DNA from: a virus
Reading direction: 5' to 3' (one strand)
IMG/VR virus record: IMGVR_UViG_3300009126_000274
Span: 25,505-89,504 of that record
DNA: 64,000 bases
Shown: positions 39,623 through 47,497 of the stretch, one piece after another
How the letters are laid out: every line of letters starts with the position of its first letter
How positions within the stretch are numbered: the stretch's first letter is position 1
Notes under the pieces: model-generated
Database searches by the model: none
Seen by the model: only the letters and a program-made list of their open reading frames with translations
Told to the model about the DNA's origin: nothing
Position numbers and translations under genes: made by a program

Positions 39623-40243
39623 CTAGCCAAATTTCTCCTTTACAGAAGTCGAATCTGAAAAGTTCAACTCTATATTAGTACCGACACTATCATACTCGTC
39701 AGACATTACTGCTACTTCTGTAGCTGCCTCTTGTACATGTTGCATTACATTTTCAGGTGTACTTATGTCGTAAGGATCGTCTTCAGCATTGTCTTGGAAA
39801 CCTTCTTCAACAAATGACTTAACTATTGTTCCGTCAGTTACTATTGCTGCATATCTCCAGGACCTCATTCCAAATCCTAAATTATCTTTTCGGACATCCA
39901 TGCCCATCTTAATTGTAAACTCACCACTACCATCAGGTATCAGTTTAACATTTACAATTTCCTGTTTCTCTTTCCACTCTTCCATAACGAATGTATCATT
40001 AACACTAACACAATAGATATCATCTATGCCTAGTTCTCTAAACTCAGAATATAGCTCTTCAAATCCAGGAAGTTGTTGTCCTGAACATGTAGGAGTAAAT
40101 GCTCCTGGCAAACCAAAAACTATTACTGTCTTATCTTTAAACAGATCATCTGTTGTTAATGTAGTCCATTTAAAACCCTCTGTTGCGTGGGTTATTCTTC
40201 TATGGAATGTTGCTTGTGGAATTTCTTCTGGCAATCTACTCAT
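39623..40243 (-). CDS. Peroxiredoxin-like protein (Prx5 type)
   Basis: 206 residues. TVIVFGLPGAFTPTCSGQQL is the peroxidatic-Cys loop (P-x-x-x-T-x-x-C), and RSWRYAAIVTDGTIVKSFVE is the later strand with the conserved Arg. It reduces peroxides using thiol partners; a glutaredoxin is encoded at 51.6-51.8 kb. The C-terminal ~40 residues are an acidic extension beyond the usual Prx5 length. It lies between gp45 and gp44, an uncommon place for such a gene. Confidence 0.88.
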   Translation of the reverse strand: MSRLPEEIPQATFHRRITHATEGFKWTTLTTDDLFKDKTVIVFGLPGAFTPTCSGQQLPGFEELYSEFRELGIDDIYCVSVNDTFVMEEWKEKQEIVNVKLIPDGSGEFTIKMGMDVRKDNLGFGMRSWRYAAIVTDGTIVKSFVEEGFQDNAEDDPYDISTPENVMQHVQEAATEVAVMSDEYDSVGTNIELNFSDSTSVKEKFG

Positions 40244-40422
40244 TTATCCATCTCCGATTGATTAAATATATCTAAATCACCCTTCATTACTTTCCTAACA
40301 AGTGATATTGCTGGATTTGGACGAGTAAATATATACTCTATGGTTTCCCCAAATTTGTTGAACTCAACAATCCAACCATTTGTGGCCTCTCTTAGAGTTA
40401 CCTCTAAATTTTCTTCGTTCAT
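40240..40422 (-). CDS. Conserved small protein between gp45 and peroxiredoxin, 60 aa
   Basis: 60 residues with TLREATNGWIVEFNKFG and an acidic C-terminus; a beta-rich start then a helix. AGGAG lies 6 nt before the ATG. Such a small gene next to the sliding clamp occurs in other marine T4-like phages, but I cannot name a function. Confidence 0.6.
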   Translation of the reverse strand: MNEENLEVTLREATNGWIVEFNKFGETIEYIFTRPNPAISLVRKVMKGDLDIFNQSEMDK

Positions 40423-40430
40423 AAAAACTC

Positions 40431-41087
40431 CTATATATTTGAAGAACGTTCTAAAGCTAGCCAGTATTTCAAATCACCTTTACTGCTTTCTAAGAACATA
40501 AATTTCTTCTGTGAAAGTGTGACGCTATAACTTCCAGGTATAACCTTAAAGTTTTCTATTGCTAGTCTAGCATCAAACGTTTTGTCAGTTGTTCCTATTG
40601 TTTGCCTAAAGCTATTAGATTTAGGTGTACTAGGATCACTAACTGTTACTACAACATCACTACCGTTGCCAATTATACTTAACATAGGAGCTGCTGTTAT
40701 AGCTGCTGCTTTTAAGATCATATCAACATCATCTTTAGTGAAGTCAAACTGGAAGAAGTTATCTACTTCAATACTTTTATCAGGTGCACTAACTATAATG
40801 TTAGGGTCTGCATAGTAGTATTCAAAAACAGATGTGCCTTTGCTAACTTTTAAACTTTCGTCTTGAAAGTCAACATCAGTATCTTCCATTAGTGTTAATA
40901 GTGAAAGCAAACTATTTAAATCATAGATTGCAAATTCTTTTGGAAAACTCTCGCTAATCTCAGCTTTAGCAAAAATGTTTTTGCCTGTGCTAATTGTGGC
41001 TAAAGAGTTTCCTTGACGAACAAGAATGTTCGTATTAATTGTCGCAAAGTTCTTGAGTACATCAAGAGTCCCTGTGCTTATTTTCAT
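40431..41087 (-). CDS. 45: Sliding clamp (T4 gp45-like)
   Basis: 218 residues (T4 gp45 is 228). Two-domain beta/alpha clamp pattern: LDVLKNFATINTNILVRQGN at the start, FAIYDLNSLLSLLTL in the first linker, and KYWLALERSSNI at the end. The trimeric ring tethers gp43 and, in T4, activates late transcription with gp55. A strong promoter lies 39 nt upstream, so it leads the gp45-44-62-regA-43 operon. Confidence 0.93.
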   Translation of the reverse strand: MKISTGTLDVLKNFATINTNILVRQGNSLATISTGKNIFAKAEISESFPKEFAIYDLNSLLSLLTLMEDTDVDFQDESLKVSKGTSVFEYYYADPNIIVSAPDKSIEVDNFFQFDFTKDDVDMILKAAAITAAPMLSIIGNGSDVVVTVSDPSTPKSNSFRQTIGTTDKTFDARLAIENFKVIPGSYSVTLSQKKFMFLESSKGDLKYWLALERSSNI

Positions 41088-41125
41088 AATATATTACTCC
41101 AAAGATTTATTCTTATATACTGCTT

Positions 41126-41154
41126 ATTATAGACTCTATCCAAGTGAGAGTCAA
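41126..41154 (-). promoter_or_regulatory. Sigma70-like early promoter for gp45 operon
   Basis: TTGACT (41154-41149), 17 bp, TATAAT (41131-41126) on the minus strand, with GAGTC before the -10. The -35 overlaps the stop codon of the SGNH-like gene upstream. Confidence 0.82.
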
Positions 41155-42113
41155 TAGTTAAGAGTACCAAAACCATCTAATTCAAACTCAATTTTATATG
41201 CTAAGTCTTGATGGCATTTAACTCCTGGATGCAACAAATCTCTTCCTACATCATCTAAGCCCAACCCAGGTGGTGGCTCTTTTTCTTGCATAGGTTTTAA
41301 TATTGTTTCACTCATTACTTGTAGAGCCTCTTCAGGATCTGCTGGTAATGTAACACCAACTCCAGGTATGTGTTGGTGTATTAAAGTTAGGTCGTCTGCA
41401 TAATTATATGTAGATTCTTTTGACATGTCTGCTGGGTCGTCAGACGTTCCGTTAATCCATAGTATAGGTATGTTCCAATTCTCTCCTAGTCTAATTATGG
41501 TTTTCATCATTATCATATGTTGCCATTTTGCTACGCCCAAAGATTGATATAAAAAGAGTAGTTCTTTCTCTTTACTGTCTGGTTTGAGTGCCGCTGGTAT
41601 ATAATCTATATTCTTTACACTAACCGGAACATCTGGAATGCCTACAGAAATGCCTGTAGAATTTTGTGAACCAATTAATACCATATGTTTAGGCGGTGTT
41701 TTCCAATACTTACTTAGTTGTAAAAGGTTAAAGGGTAAGTTCTCTAGTCTACCACCATAAGTAGATGCATTATAGAAAGGAATGCCCATTCTTTCTTCTA
41801 AAATTTTGTGATATAAATCTCTGTTATGTAGTCCAGGACCTACACCAATGCATTCTGTAGAACATAAGACCCAATCACCGTCCAAATCTGCCACTTCATG
41901 ATCGGATCTGAAACCCAGAGAGTCAAATTTATAAGTAATGGGATCACTCTCGTTGTCATAATATTTCCACGTAGGTCCATACTTTTCTCTCGCTTTATTA
42001 AACCAGTCCCATGATTCATGTAACAACCACTTATATTCTTCTTTGGGATCTGCTTGGTAAGATATTAAACCGTGTTTTCCTAGGGTTATTTTTTGTAGTG
42101 GAACATTATTCAT
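41151..42113 (-). CDS. SGNH hydrolase-like protein
   Basis: 320 residues. YKFDSLGFRSD at ~65 introduces the domain, VLCSTECIGVGPGL looks like block I with Ser, FYNASTYGGRLENL like block II, and DLLHPGVKCHQDLA like block V (Asp, His). Related in plan to the 13.7-14.5 kb protein. It probably removes or transfers acyl groups. No signal peptide. It overlaps the crotonase gene by 8 nt. Confidence 0.7.
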   Translation of the reverse strand: MNNVPLQKITLGKHGLISYQADPKEEYKWLLHESWDWFNKAREKYGPTWKYYDNESDPITYKFDSLGFRSDHEVADLDGDWVLCSTECIGVGPGLHNRDLYHKILEERMGIPFYNASTYGGRLENLPFNLLQLSKYWKTPPKHMVLIGSQNSTGISVGIPDVPVSVKNIDYIPAALKPDSKEKELLFLYQSLGVAKWQHMIMMKTIIRLGENWNIPILWINGTSDDPADMSKESTYNYADDLTLIHQHIPGVGVTLPADPEEALQVMSETILKPMQEKEPPPGLGLDDVGRDLLHPGVKCHQDLAYKIEFELDGFGTLNY

Positions 42114-42870
42114 TCTTGAATTCAGGGGGCCTCTTTTCTATAAATGAGGCTATGCCTTCTTCTATATCTTTTGACTCTAGACACATGTCCTTAGCCCAAA
42201 GAGCAAAGTCAATGGCTTCATCCATATTAGAGTTTACTGTATGCCATACTGCTCCCTTAGTCCCCCTCACAGCTATTGGTCCACACTCTGTGGCTATACG
42301 ATGTGCAAAGGCTAAAGCTCTCTCATCAACGTCTCCATGGCATACCATATTACATAGTCCTACTCTCTCCAACCACCAAACATCATGCTCGTCACCTGGC
42401 ATCATAAAAGAAATAGCTCTATTAGAACCTATTCTTTGTGTCAATTTAACTTGCATAGTAACAGCATTGAAACCTAATTTAGTTTCAGGACACATGAATC
42501 TGCTAGTCTCATCTGCGAAAACAAAATCACTAGCTAACATCAATCCAAAACCCTCTCCTATACACCAGCCTTTAATTGCTGATATAATTGGTTTAGGTGT
42601 TACCATATCGTTATCTGATAATAGAAAACCCCAACCCTCTTTTAGTCCTTGATGTATTGTCTTAACATCAAAACCTGCTGTAAAATGGTTGGGATTGCCG
42701 GATCGTATGACAAGAACCCTAGCTTCATCGTCATCTCTGAACTGAACTAGGGCGTCATTGTATCCTGCGTAAAAGGGTTTGTCTAAGATATTTAAAGGAC
42801 CGACACCGTTTATTGTTAAAACGGCGACGTGGTCGTTTAAATCGTAAGTGATTCTCTCACCAAATTCCAT
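42106..42870 (-). CDS. Enoyl-CoA hydratase/isomerase (crotonase) family protein
   Basis: 254 residues, full family length. The oxyanion-hole regions are seen as NPNHFTAGFDVK and KGWCIGEGFGLMLASDF, and a helical C-terminal trimerisation part follows. Family members hydrate, isomerise or cleave acyl-CoA thioesters. The usual catalytic Glu pair is not obvious: the second site reads FMCPETKLGFN, with Glu in the right place, so isomerase or hydrolase activity is possible. A full-length crotonase is very rare in phages. GGAG precedes the ATG. Confidence 0.88.
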   Translation of the reverse strand: MEFGERITYDLNDHVAVLTINGVGPLNILDKPFYAGYNDALVQFRDDDEARVLVIRSGNPNHFTAGFDVKTIHQGLKEGWGFLLSDNDMVTPKPIISAIKGWCIGEGFGLMLASDFVFADETSRFMCPETKLGFNAVTMQVKLTQRIGSNRAISFMMPGDEHDVWWLERVGLCNMVCHGDVDERALAFAHRIATECGPIAVRGTKGAVWHTVNSNMDEAIDFALWAKDMCLESKDIEEGIASFIEKRPPEFKNE

Positions 42871-42887
42871 AATATAAACTCCAAAAA

Positions 42888-43220
42888 TTAGAAGCTAGCG
42901 AATGTATTGCCTTCACTATCGTTTATCAATACTGTGATTCCTGCTGCTTCGCATGCTGACTTAACTGCTGCACGCGAGGCCGCTTCATCAGGAAGTGTTT
43001 CTAAATCTGCGTTTAGCTCATCAAAAGTTGCTTTGTCTGTTGCTTCAGCCTCTATTGTAAGCACTAACTCAGCTTCATCCCAAGTGTAAGTCTTAGTCAC
43101 GCCTGCTTCTGCATATTTAGTTCTCCAAACCGTATCGTGATCTGGATGTGAGTCAGCAATCTTAGGTAGTTCCACGCCTGTATTAGGCCTTGTCATTGTT
43201 ACTGTTCTTGTGTACGCCAT
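42888..43220 (-). CDS. Probable small virion or late protein, 110 aa
   Basis: MAYTRTVTMTRPNTGVELP then acidic helices with Ala-rich spacing (TLPDEAASRAAVKSACEAAG). No recognised domain. A late box TATAAATA lies 30 nt upstream and GGAG before the ATG, so late expression is expected. The first 12 residues resemble starts of some phage structural proteins. Confidence 0.55.
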   Translation of the reverse strand: MAYTRTVTMTRPNTGVELPKIADSHPDHDTVWRTKYAEAGVTKTYTWDEAELVLTIEAEATDKATFDELNADLETLPDEAASRAAVKSACEAAGITVLINDSEGNTFASF

Positions 43221-43250
43221 TTATGTCTCCAAAATTGTAAAATATACTCT

Positions 43251-43258
43251 TATTTATA
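43251..43258 (-). promoter_or_regulatory. T4-type late promoter box
   Basis: TATAAATA on the minus strand, directly after a terminator hairpin and 30 nt before the ATG at 43220. The layout of terminator then late promoter separates two transcription units. Confidence 0.75.
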
Positions 43259-43282
43259 AAGAAACGGCCTGCTAAGCAGGCC
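43259..43282 (-). terminator. Hairpin terminator after the DUF3310-like gene
   Basis: GGCCTGC-TTA-GCAGGCC on the minus strand is a perfect seven-bp stem (43282-43266), followed by GTTTCTTT. The U tract is broken, so termination may be partial. Confidence 0.65.
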
Positions 43283-43299
43283 TGATTGGTTGAATAAAT

Positions 43300-43653
43300 T
43301 TAATAACCTTGATCTTGTGGATAATCTTCTGCAAATATATCGCTAGCTACATGCTTTTCATCATGTACATATAAAGCAATAAGAGCATAATGTAAGACCT
43401 TTAGTAAGTCTTTCCTTGCATCTACAATTGATCCTTTCTTTCCATATCTTTGTGCATACTTTAAGATATTTCCTATACAAAATCCTAATCCATGTCCTCC
43501 ATCAACGATAAATTCAGTTGCCTGAAACTTATCTGAGGAGTAATGTCCGTTGCCATATGTTGCATCGATATAACGACGGAGCTCGTCTATGAGCTCCCCT
43601 TCGTTAAACTTATAATTAGGACTATTCGTCGTCTTCGATTTCAAAGTCTTCAT
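43300..43653 (-). CDS. DUF3310-like protein
   Basis: 117 residues from the ATG at 43653 (AGGAG 5 nt upstream). LGFCIGNILKYAQRYGKKG and DARKDLLKVLHYALIALYV match the helical DUF3310 pattern (NILKYxxRxxxK then DLxKaxxYl), a phage family related in context to nucleotide kinases. Activity unknown. It overlaps the CobS-like gene by 32 nt. Confidence 0.75.
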   Translation of the reverse strand: MKTLKSKTTNSPNYKFNEGELIDELRRYIDATYGNGHYSSDKFQATEFIVDGGHGLGFCIGNILKYAQRYGKKGSIVDARKDLLKVLHYALIALYVHDEKHVASDIFAEDYPQDQGY

Positions 43654-44815
43654 GTATCTCCTGTTCTTTAGTTGTATCCTCAGCAAGTTCTACTGTTGGA
43701 TCAACCTTAGTGTACAAATCGATGAATGCTTCTTTAGTATCATCATCAAATCTATTAACACAAAGTTGAACTGCTTTCTTTTTGTCTCCAAAAACTGCAA
43801 AAGCGTTAACGATGTGTTCCAATCTACGAGTTGAAATTAGCTCATCAATAGCTCCTTCGTAGTAAGTTTTTCTTATTACGTCGGACCAAGTAACTAAGTG
43901 AGTTGCAAAACCTTCGTCTACATTATTCACTCTTTCCATTTTCTTGAGAACTATTTTCTTCTCCGTAGCCATTGTAGGGTACTCCTGCTCCACGGTAATT
44001 GCAAACCTTTCTAGGAATGCTTCGTCGAGTATGTTGGCACTTATGAACTTGCCATCATCTGATCCTCGACCTTTAGTATTGGCTGTTGCCACTATATTAA
44101 AGCCTGGAGCAGGAGTTACGGTTTCGCCTGTCTTCTTGTTGAAATAAGGCTTCCCCTCAAGGATGGCTTGTAAGCACATCAACTTGTTTGAACCCCTATC
44201 GATTTCATCAAGGATAAGAACGGCGCCACGCTTCATAGCGGTGAGGACTGGGCCTTCTCTGTACACGACGTTACCGTCAACTAGAGTATTGCCACCAATT
44301 AAATCATCCTCATCAGTTTCAATACTTATGTTTACTCGTATGGCTTCTCTTTTAAGAGCTGCACATACTTGTTCTGCCATTGTGGTTTTACCATTACCTG
44401 ATAACCCACTAATGAATATTGGATAAAACAAGTTGCCTTGTAATACCTTTTTCAAATCTCTGTAAAAACCAAACGGTACGAATGTTTTATCTTTTCCAGG
44501 AATCAGGTCTTCAACTTCAACTTTAAGTTTAGCTTGGACAAGCTCTGCTGGGAGCTGTGTTTCAACTACTTCAAGTGGAACTCTAGGAGCTGCTACTGGA
44601 GCTGTTTGAACATTCAAACCTGAGCCTTGAAACATGGGTGCTAAATTATAAACACCTCTGTCTACTTTAAAGGTTGGTTTGTTAATGAGCCAGGCTGGAA
44701 ATCCTAAACCGATTTCAGTGGCTGTCTCTATGATTTGTTTACGGGTAAAAACACTTGTGCCATTGTCTTTGGCTTCTAGTGCCTCCTGTAATCTTTCTCT
44801 ATCAACTTGTTTCAT
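43622..44815 (-). CDS. CobS/MoxR-type AAA+ ATPase
   Basis: 397 residues. FISGLSGNGKTTMAEQV is Walker A, AVLILDEIDRGSNKLM is Walker B, NIVATANTKGRG is sensor 1, and STRRLEHIVNAF follows as sensor 2 region. The N-terminal ~100 residues are a separate domain with FTRKQIIETATEIGLGFPAW. CobS is one motor subunit of aerobic cobaltochelatase, but the same ATPase type works in MoxR-VWA chaperone pairs. The next gene encodes the VWA partner. A strong promoter precedes it. Confidence 0.88.
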   Translation of the reverse strand: MKQVDRERLQEALEAKDNGTSVFTRKQIIETATEIGLGFPAWLINKPTFKVDRGVYNLAPMFQGSGLNVQTAPVAAPRVPLEVVETQLPAELVQAKLKVEVEDLIPGKDKTFVPFGFYRDLKKVLQGNLFYPIFISGLSGNGKTTMAEQVCAALKREAIRVNISIETDEDDLIGGNTLVDGNVVYREGPVLTAMKRGAVLILDEIDRGSNKLMCLQAILEGKPYFNKKTGETVTPAPGFNIVATANTKGRGSDDGKFISANILDEAFLERFAITVEQEYPTMATEKKIVLKKMERVNNVDEGFATHLVTWSDVIRKTYYEGAIDELISTRRLEHIVNAFAVFGDKKKAVQLCVNRFDDDTKEAFIDLYTKVDPTVELAEDTTKEQEIHEDFEIEDDE

Positions 44816-44852
44816 ATTAAAATCCTCACAATTTTTTATTTAATATACCGTT

Positions 44853-44881
44853 ATTATGCACTCTCGTGAACCAAGAGTCAA
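44853..44881 (-). promoter_or_regulatory. Sigma70-like early promoter for the CobS-like gene
   Basis: TTGACT, 17 bp, CATAAT on the minus strand. The 30 bases 44852-44881 are identical to 47422-47451, the promoter of the next gene upstream. Confidence 0.85.
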
Positions 44882-44898
44882 CCTTTTTTTCAAAAGAT

Positions 44899-47385
44899 TC
44901 ATGCTACTAACTCTATGATTTTGTTAAGGAATAACCTTTGATTTGTTTTTCCTTTGTTAAAATTTCTAAATCCTCTCATCAAATCGCCTTTTTTATTGGA
45001 TTTTACTTCCAATTCTTTGGTCTCAATCTTAAGATCATCTCTGCCTTTGATTAGGAATCTTTGATCAAATCCATATTTGTCTTCAACTATCATAAACTTG
45101 TTCTTCAAACAGTCCTTCCATTCATTTGAACACCATTCAAAAGAAGGGCTCCAATAGTGGTCTACGTCCATGCCATCCATCCAAACATTCTTATTCCACT
45201 CTTTCCAAAAGTGGTTTCTTTTGCCTTCAATAATGTGGAAGTTAATCATTCTAGAACCTGTGGTTTGTTGGTACCACTCTAGTAATGTTGGAGTAGCAAA
45301 TTCATTTCTTGAGTACCTCTCTGCCTTGGCTTCAATAACCACTGTTGCACTACCGTCTTTAATTGCTACCTTCTCATCGTAAATACTTTTACTTCTAGCT
45401 GAGACCTCTTTGTCGTCCCAACCTTTCCTGGTTATGTAACATAAGTTATCTGTTGCACCACCATCTGTTAAAAATATTGTGCTTAATATTTCAACATTAT
45501 ATCTTTTTCTAAATATTTTTGCCACTTCTTTACCAACAATAATTGCTGAGTTAAGAGGTGTGCTACCTAAAGCAAAGTGAGGATTCTTAATGTAACCCCA
45601 ACACTCTCCATTGTCACCATAGTCATTGTAATATCTTCTGTGATCAAAGCCACACTTCATAACACTCAAATACTTCATTGCATTTATGTATTCGTTCTTT
45701 GAACACATGGAAGACAACATATGAACCAAGCAAAAACTGCTGTTATCAACTATCATTTGACCGTCTTCCAGAGTTTCAATTGCTTCTTTTTGTTTTGTCC
45801 ACCAGTGGTTTTTTCTATCTTCTTCAGTTAATCCTTTGTTACCTGCTGAGCTAAAACCATATACATCAAATGGAATGTTTACTTTCCTACAAAATGCTGC
45901 CACGTTCATCATTTGATCTATTGTTCCTGACATGTTTCTATACATACTTCCTGATAAGTCTACGAACATTAGGATACCGTGGTTTTTACCATCAGGTACT
46001 ATTAAAGCCCTTTGGAATAAATCTTCTGTCAATTTGTAAGCCCAAAGCTTATCCTCATTTAACTTACCAATTTTGGCTATTGAGGACTTCTTATAAGCAG
46101 TTGCTGCTTTTCTAAGTTCAAATTGTTGTGCCATGCTATTAATAATTGGAGTCTGTGTTCTGTTCCACTTCTCATATATCTTAGTAGCTACGTCATATAC
46201 TTCATGACCTGGAATGTTTCTTTCTGTCCAGTGGCCGTCCTTATCTCTAGACGCTTGTTGTAATTCAATGGAAAGATCCCAATTATAAAGTTCATTCATT
46301 GGGACTATATAATCTTTTGGATCTAACTTAGGAGCTTTAACATAAATTAAATCTGCTGCGTCTTGATCTACTAATGTTTTTTCATTATCTCTAAAAGCAT
46401 TATCTGAAAATGATTCATTGTTGTCTAAAGCTTTTTGTAAATCATCTAATTTTTCTTTAAGCTCTTGGTCTTTTTTGGCCTGTTCAGCTGCTGCTTTTTT
46501 GGCATCTTCTTCAGCCTGTCTTTCTTCAGGAGTTAGCTTCAACCATCTTTGATATTCTTCTTCTTCCTTTTTAGCTCTTTCTTCTCGCTCTGCTTCTTCT
46601 CTGGCTTCTGCCTCTGCTTCAGTTTCTTCTCTGTCATATTCATCAGGGTCTATTGGGTTACCAAAACTGTCTGATTCTACTTCATTAATATCAGGCTTTG
46701 CCTCGTCATCCCCAGCTTGTGCTTCTCCGTTATCCACATCCTCACTGGCTGAATCTGAGGCATCACCCTTAAATCTTTGTGGCATCATCTTTTCGATCAT
46801 GCTTTCTAATTCGTCTTTCTTTTCATCTACATCTTTAGCATTAGCTGCAAACAATTCATTGGCTAAACGTTCAACGTCTTCCCAAGTCTCTGCTTTGGCA
46901 ATCCTATCTACTAAATCTTTTTCTTCTGTAGTAAACTTGACACCCATCATATGACCTACTTTATAATGTAAGTTCACTCTATCAATTAATGGGAGTTTGT
47001 TGATGTCTAAATCTTTTATTCCAAAAAAGTCTCCATCAACTAATTCTTTATAACCTTTGAAAAAGCTACTAACTAATCCAGGATATCTTTCTTTAACCTT
47101 ACGTTCAATCCTTACGTCTTCTACTACGTTAAGAAAGTTTTTCTTAGCCCTGTCATCACATACTGCGTCATGCCATCCTTCAGCTGGTGTTTCATGTGCG
47201 TGTCCTACTTCATGGCCTATGAATAAGTCATAAAGTGAGGGTGACATTTTCTTCCAGAGTGGAAGGTATAAAGTTCTAGCCTTTACATCAAATGCTGCTG
47301 TTGGAGCTTTAGGATCATGTACTATTGAAATGTCTTCTGTTGCTAAACATTTTGCTAGTATTGATTTGGATTCTATTCTGTTCAA
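44899..47385 (-). CDS. CobT-like protein: N-terminal zincin-like domain, acidic linker, C-terminal VWA domain
   Basis: 828 residues. FIGHEVGHAHET (residues ~56-67) contains HExxH, followed by NVVEDVRIE, a possible third Glu ligand, so the N-terminus looks like a zinc peptidase. Residues ~215-320 are very acidic and coiled. FVDLSGSMYRNMSG near 475 is the DxSxS MIDAS metal site of a VWA domain, which continues to the end. CobT in cobaltochelatase has a VWA but the peptidase-like head is different, so a protein-remodelling or processing machine with the AAA+ partner is likelier. The likely start is TTG at 47385. Confidence 0.85.
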   Translation of the reverse strand: MNRIESKSILAKCLATEDISIVHDPKAPTAAFDVKARTLYLPLWKKMSPSLYDLFIGHEVGHAHETPAEGWHDAVCDDRAKKNFLNVVEDVRIERKVKERYPGLVSSFFKGYKELVDGDFFGIKDLDINKLPLIDRVNLHYKVGHMMGVKFTTEEKDLVDRIAKAETWEDVERLANELFAANAKDVDEKKDELESMIEKMMPQRFKGDASDSASEDVDNGEAQAGDDEAKPDINEVESDSFGNPIDPDEYDREETEAEAEAREEAEREERAKKEEEEYQRWLKLTPEERQAEEDAKKAAAEQAKKDQELKEKLDDLQKALDNNESFSDNAFRDNEKTLVDQDAADLIYVKAPKLDPKDYIVPMNELYNWDLSIELQQASRDKDGHWTERNIPGHEVYDVATKIYEKWNRTQTPIINSMAQQFELRKAATAYKKSSIAKIGKLNEDKLWAYKLTEDLFQRALIVPDGKNHGILMFVDLSGSMYRNMSGTIDQMMNVAAFCRKVNIPFDVYGFSSAGNKGLTEEDRKNHWWTKQKEAIETLEDGQMIVDNSSFCLVHMLSSMCSKNEYINAMKYLSVMKCGFDHRRYYNDYGDNGECWGYIKNPHFALGSTPLNSAIIVGKEVAKIFRKRYNVEILSTIFLTDGGATDNLCYITRKGWDDKEVSARSKSIYDEKVAIKDGSATVVIEAKAERYSRNEFATPTLLEWYQQTTGSRMINFHIIEGKRNHFWKEWNKNVWMDGMDVDHYWSPSFEWCSNEWKDCLKNKFMIVEDKYGFDQRFLIKGRDDLKIETKELEVKSNKKGDLMRGFRNFNKGKTNQRLFLNKIIELVA

Positions 47386-47422
47386 TTAACTTTTCTCACT
47401 AAGTTATTTAATTTATATATGT

Positions 47423-47451
47423 ATTATGCACTCTCGTGAACCAAGAGTCAA
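47423..47451 (-). promoter_or_regulatory. Sigma70-like early promoter for the CobT-like gene
   Basis: TTGACT, 17 bp, CATAAT on the minus strand, a 30-base perfect copy of the CobS promoter. The 112-bp gap also contains a hairpin (TTAGCAA-AAAGA-TTGCTAA) after the receptor gene without a U tract. Confidence 0.85.
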
Positions 47452-47497
47452 GCACTTTTCCGGTAGATTTAGCAATCTTTTTGCTAAAATCAAGGAC

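Noticed and set aside
43622-44815. Naming the AAA+ gene cobS outright
   Set aside because: Its partner has a peptidase-like head and no CobN is seen, so a MoxR-VWA role is as likely.
47466-47490. Hairpin TTAGCAA-AAAGA-TTGCTAA after the TonB receptor as a terminator
   Set aside because: No U tract follows and the stem is AT-rich; only a weak structure, so not listed as a terminator.
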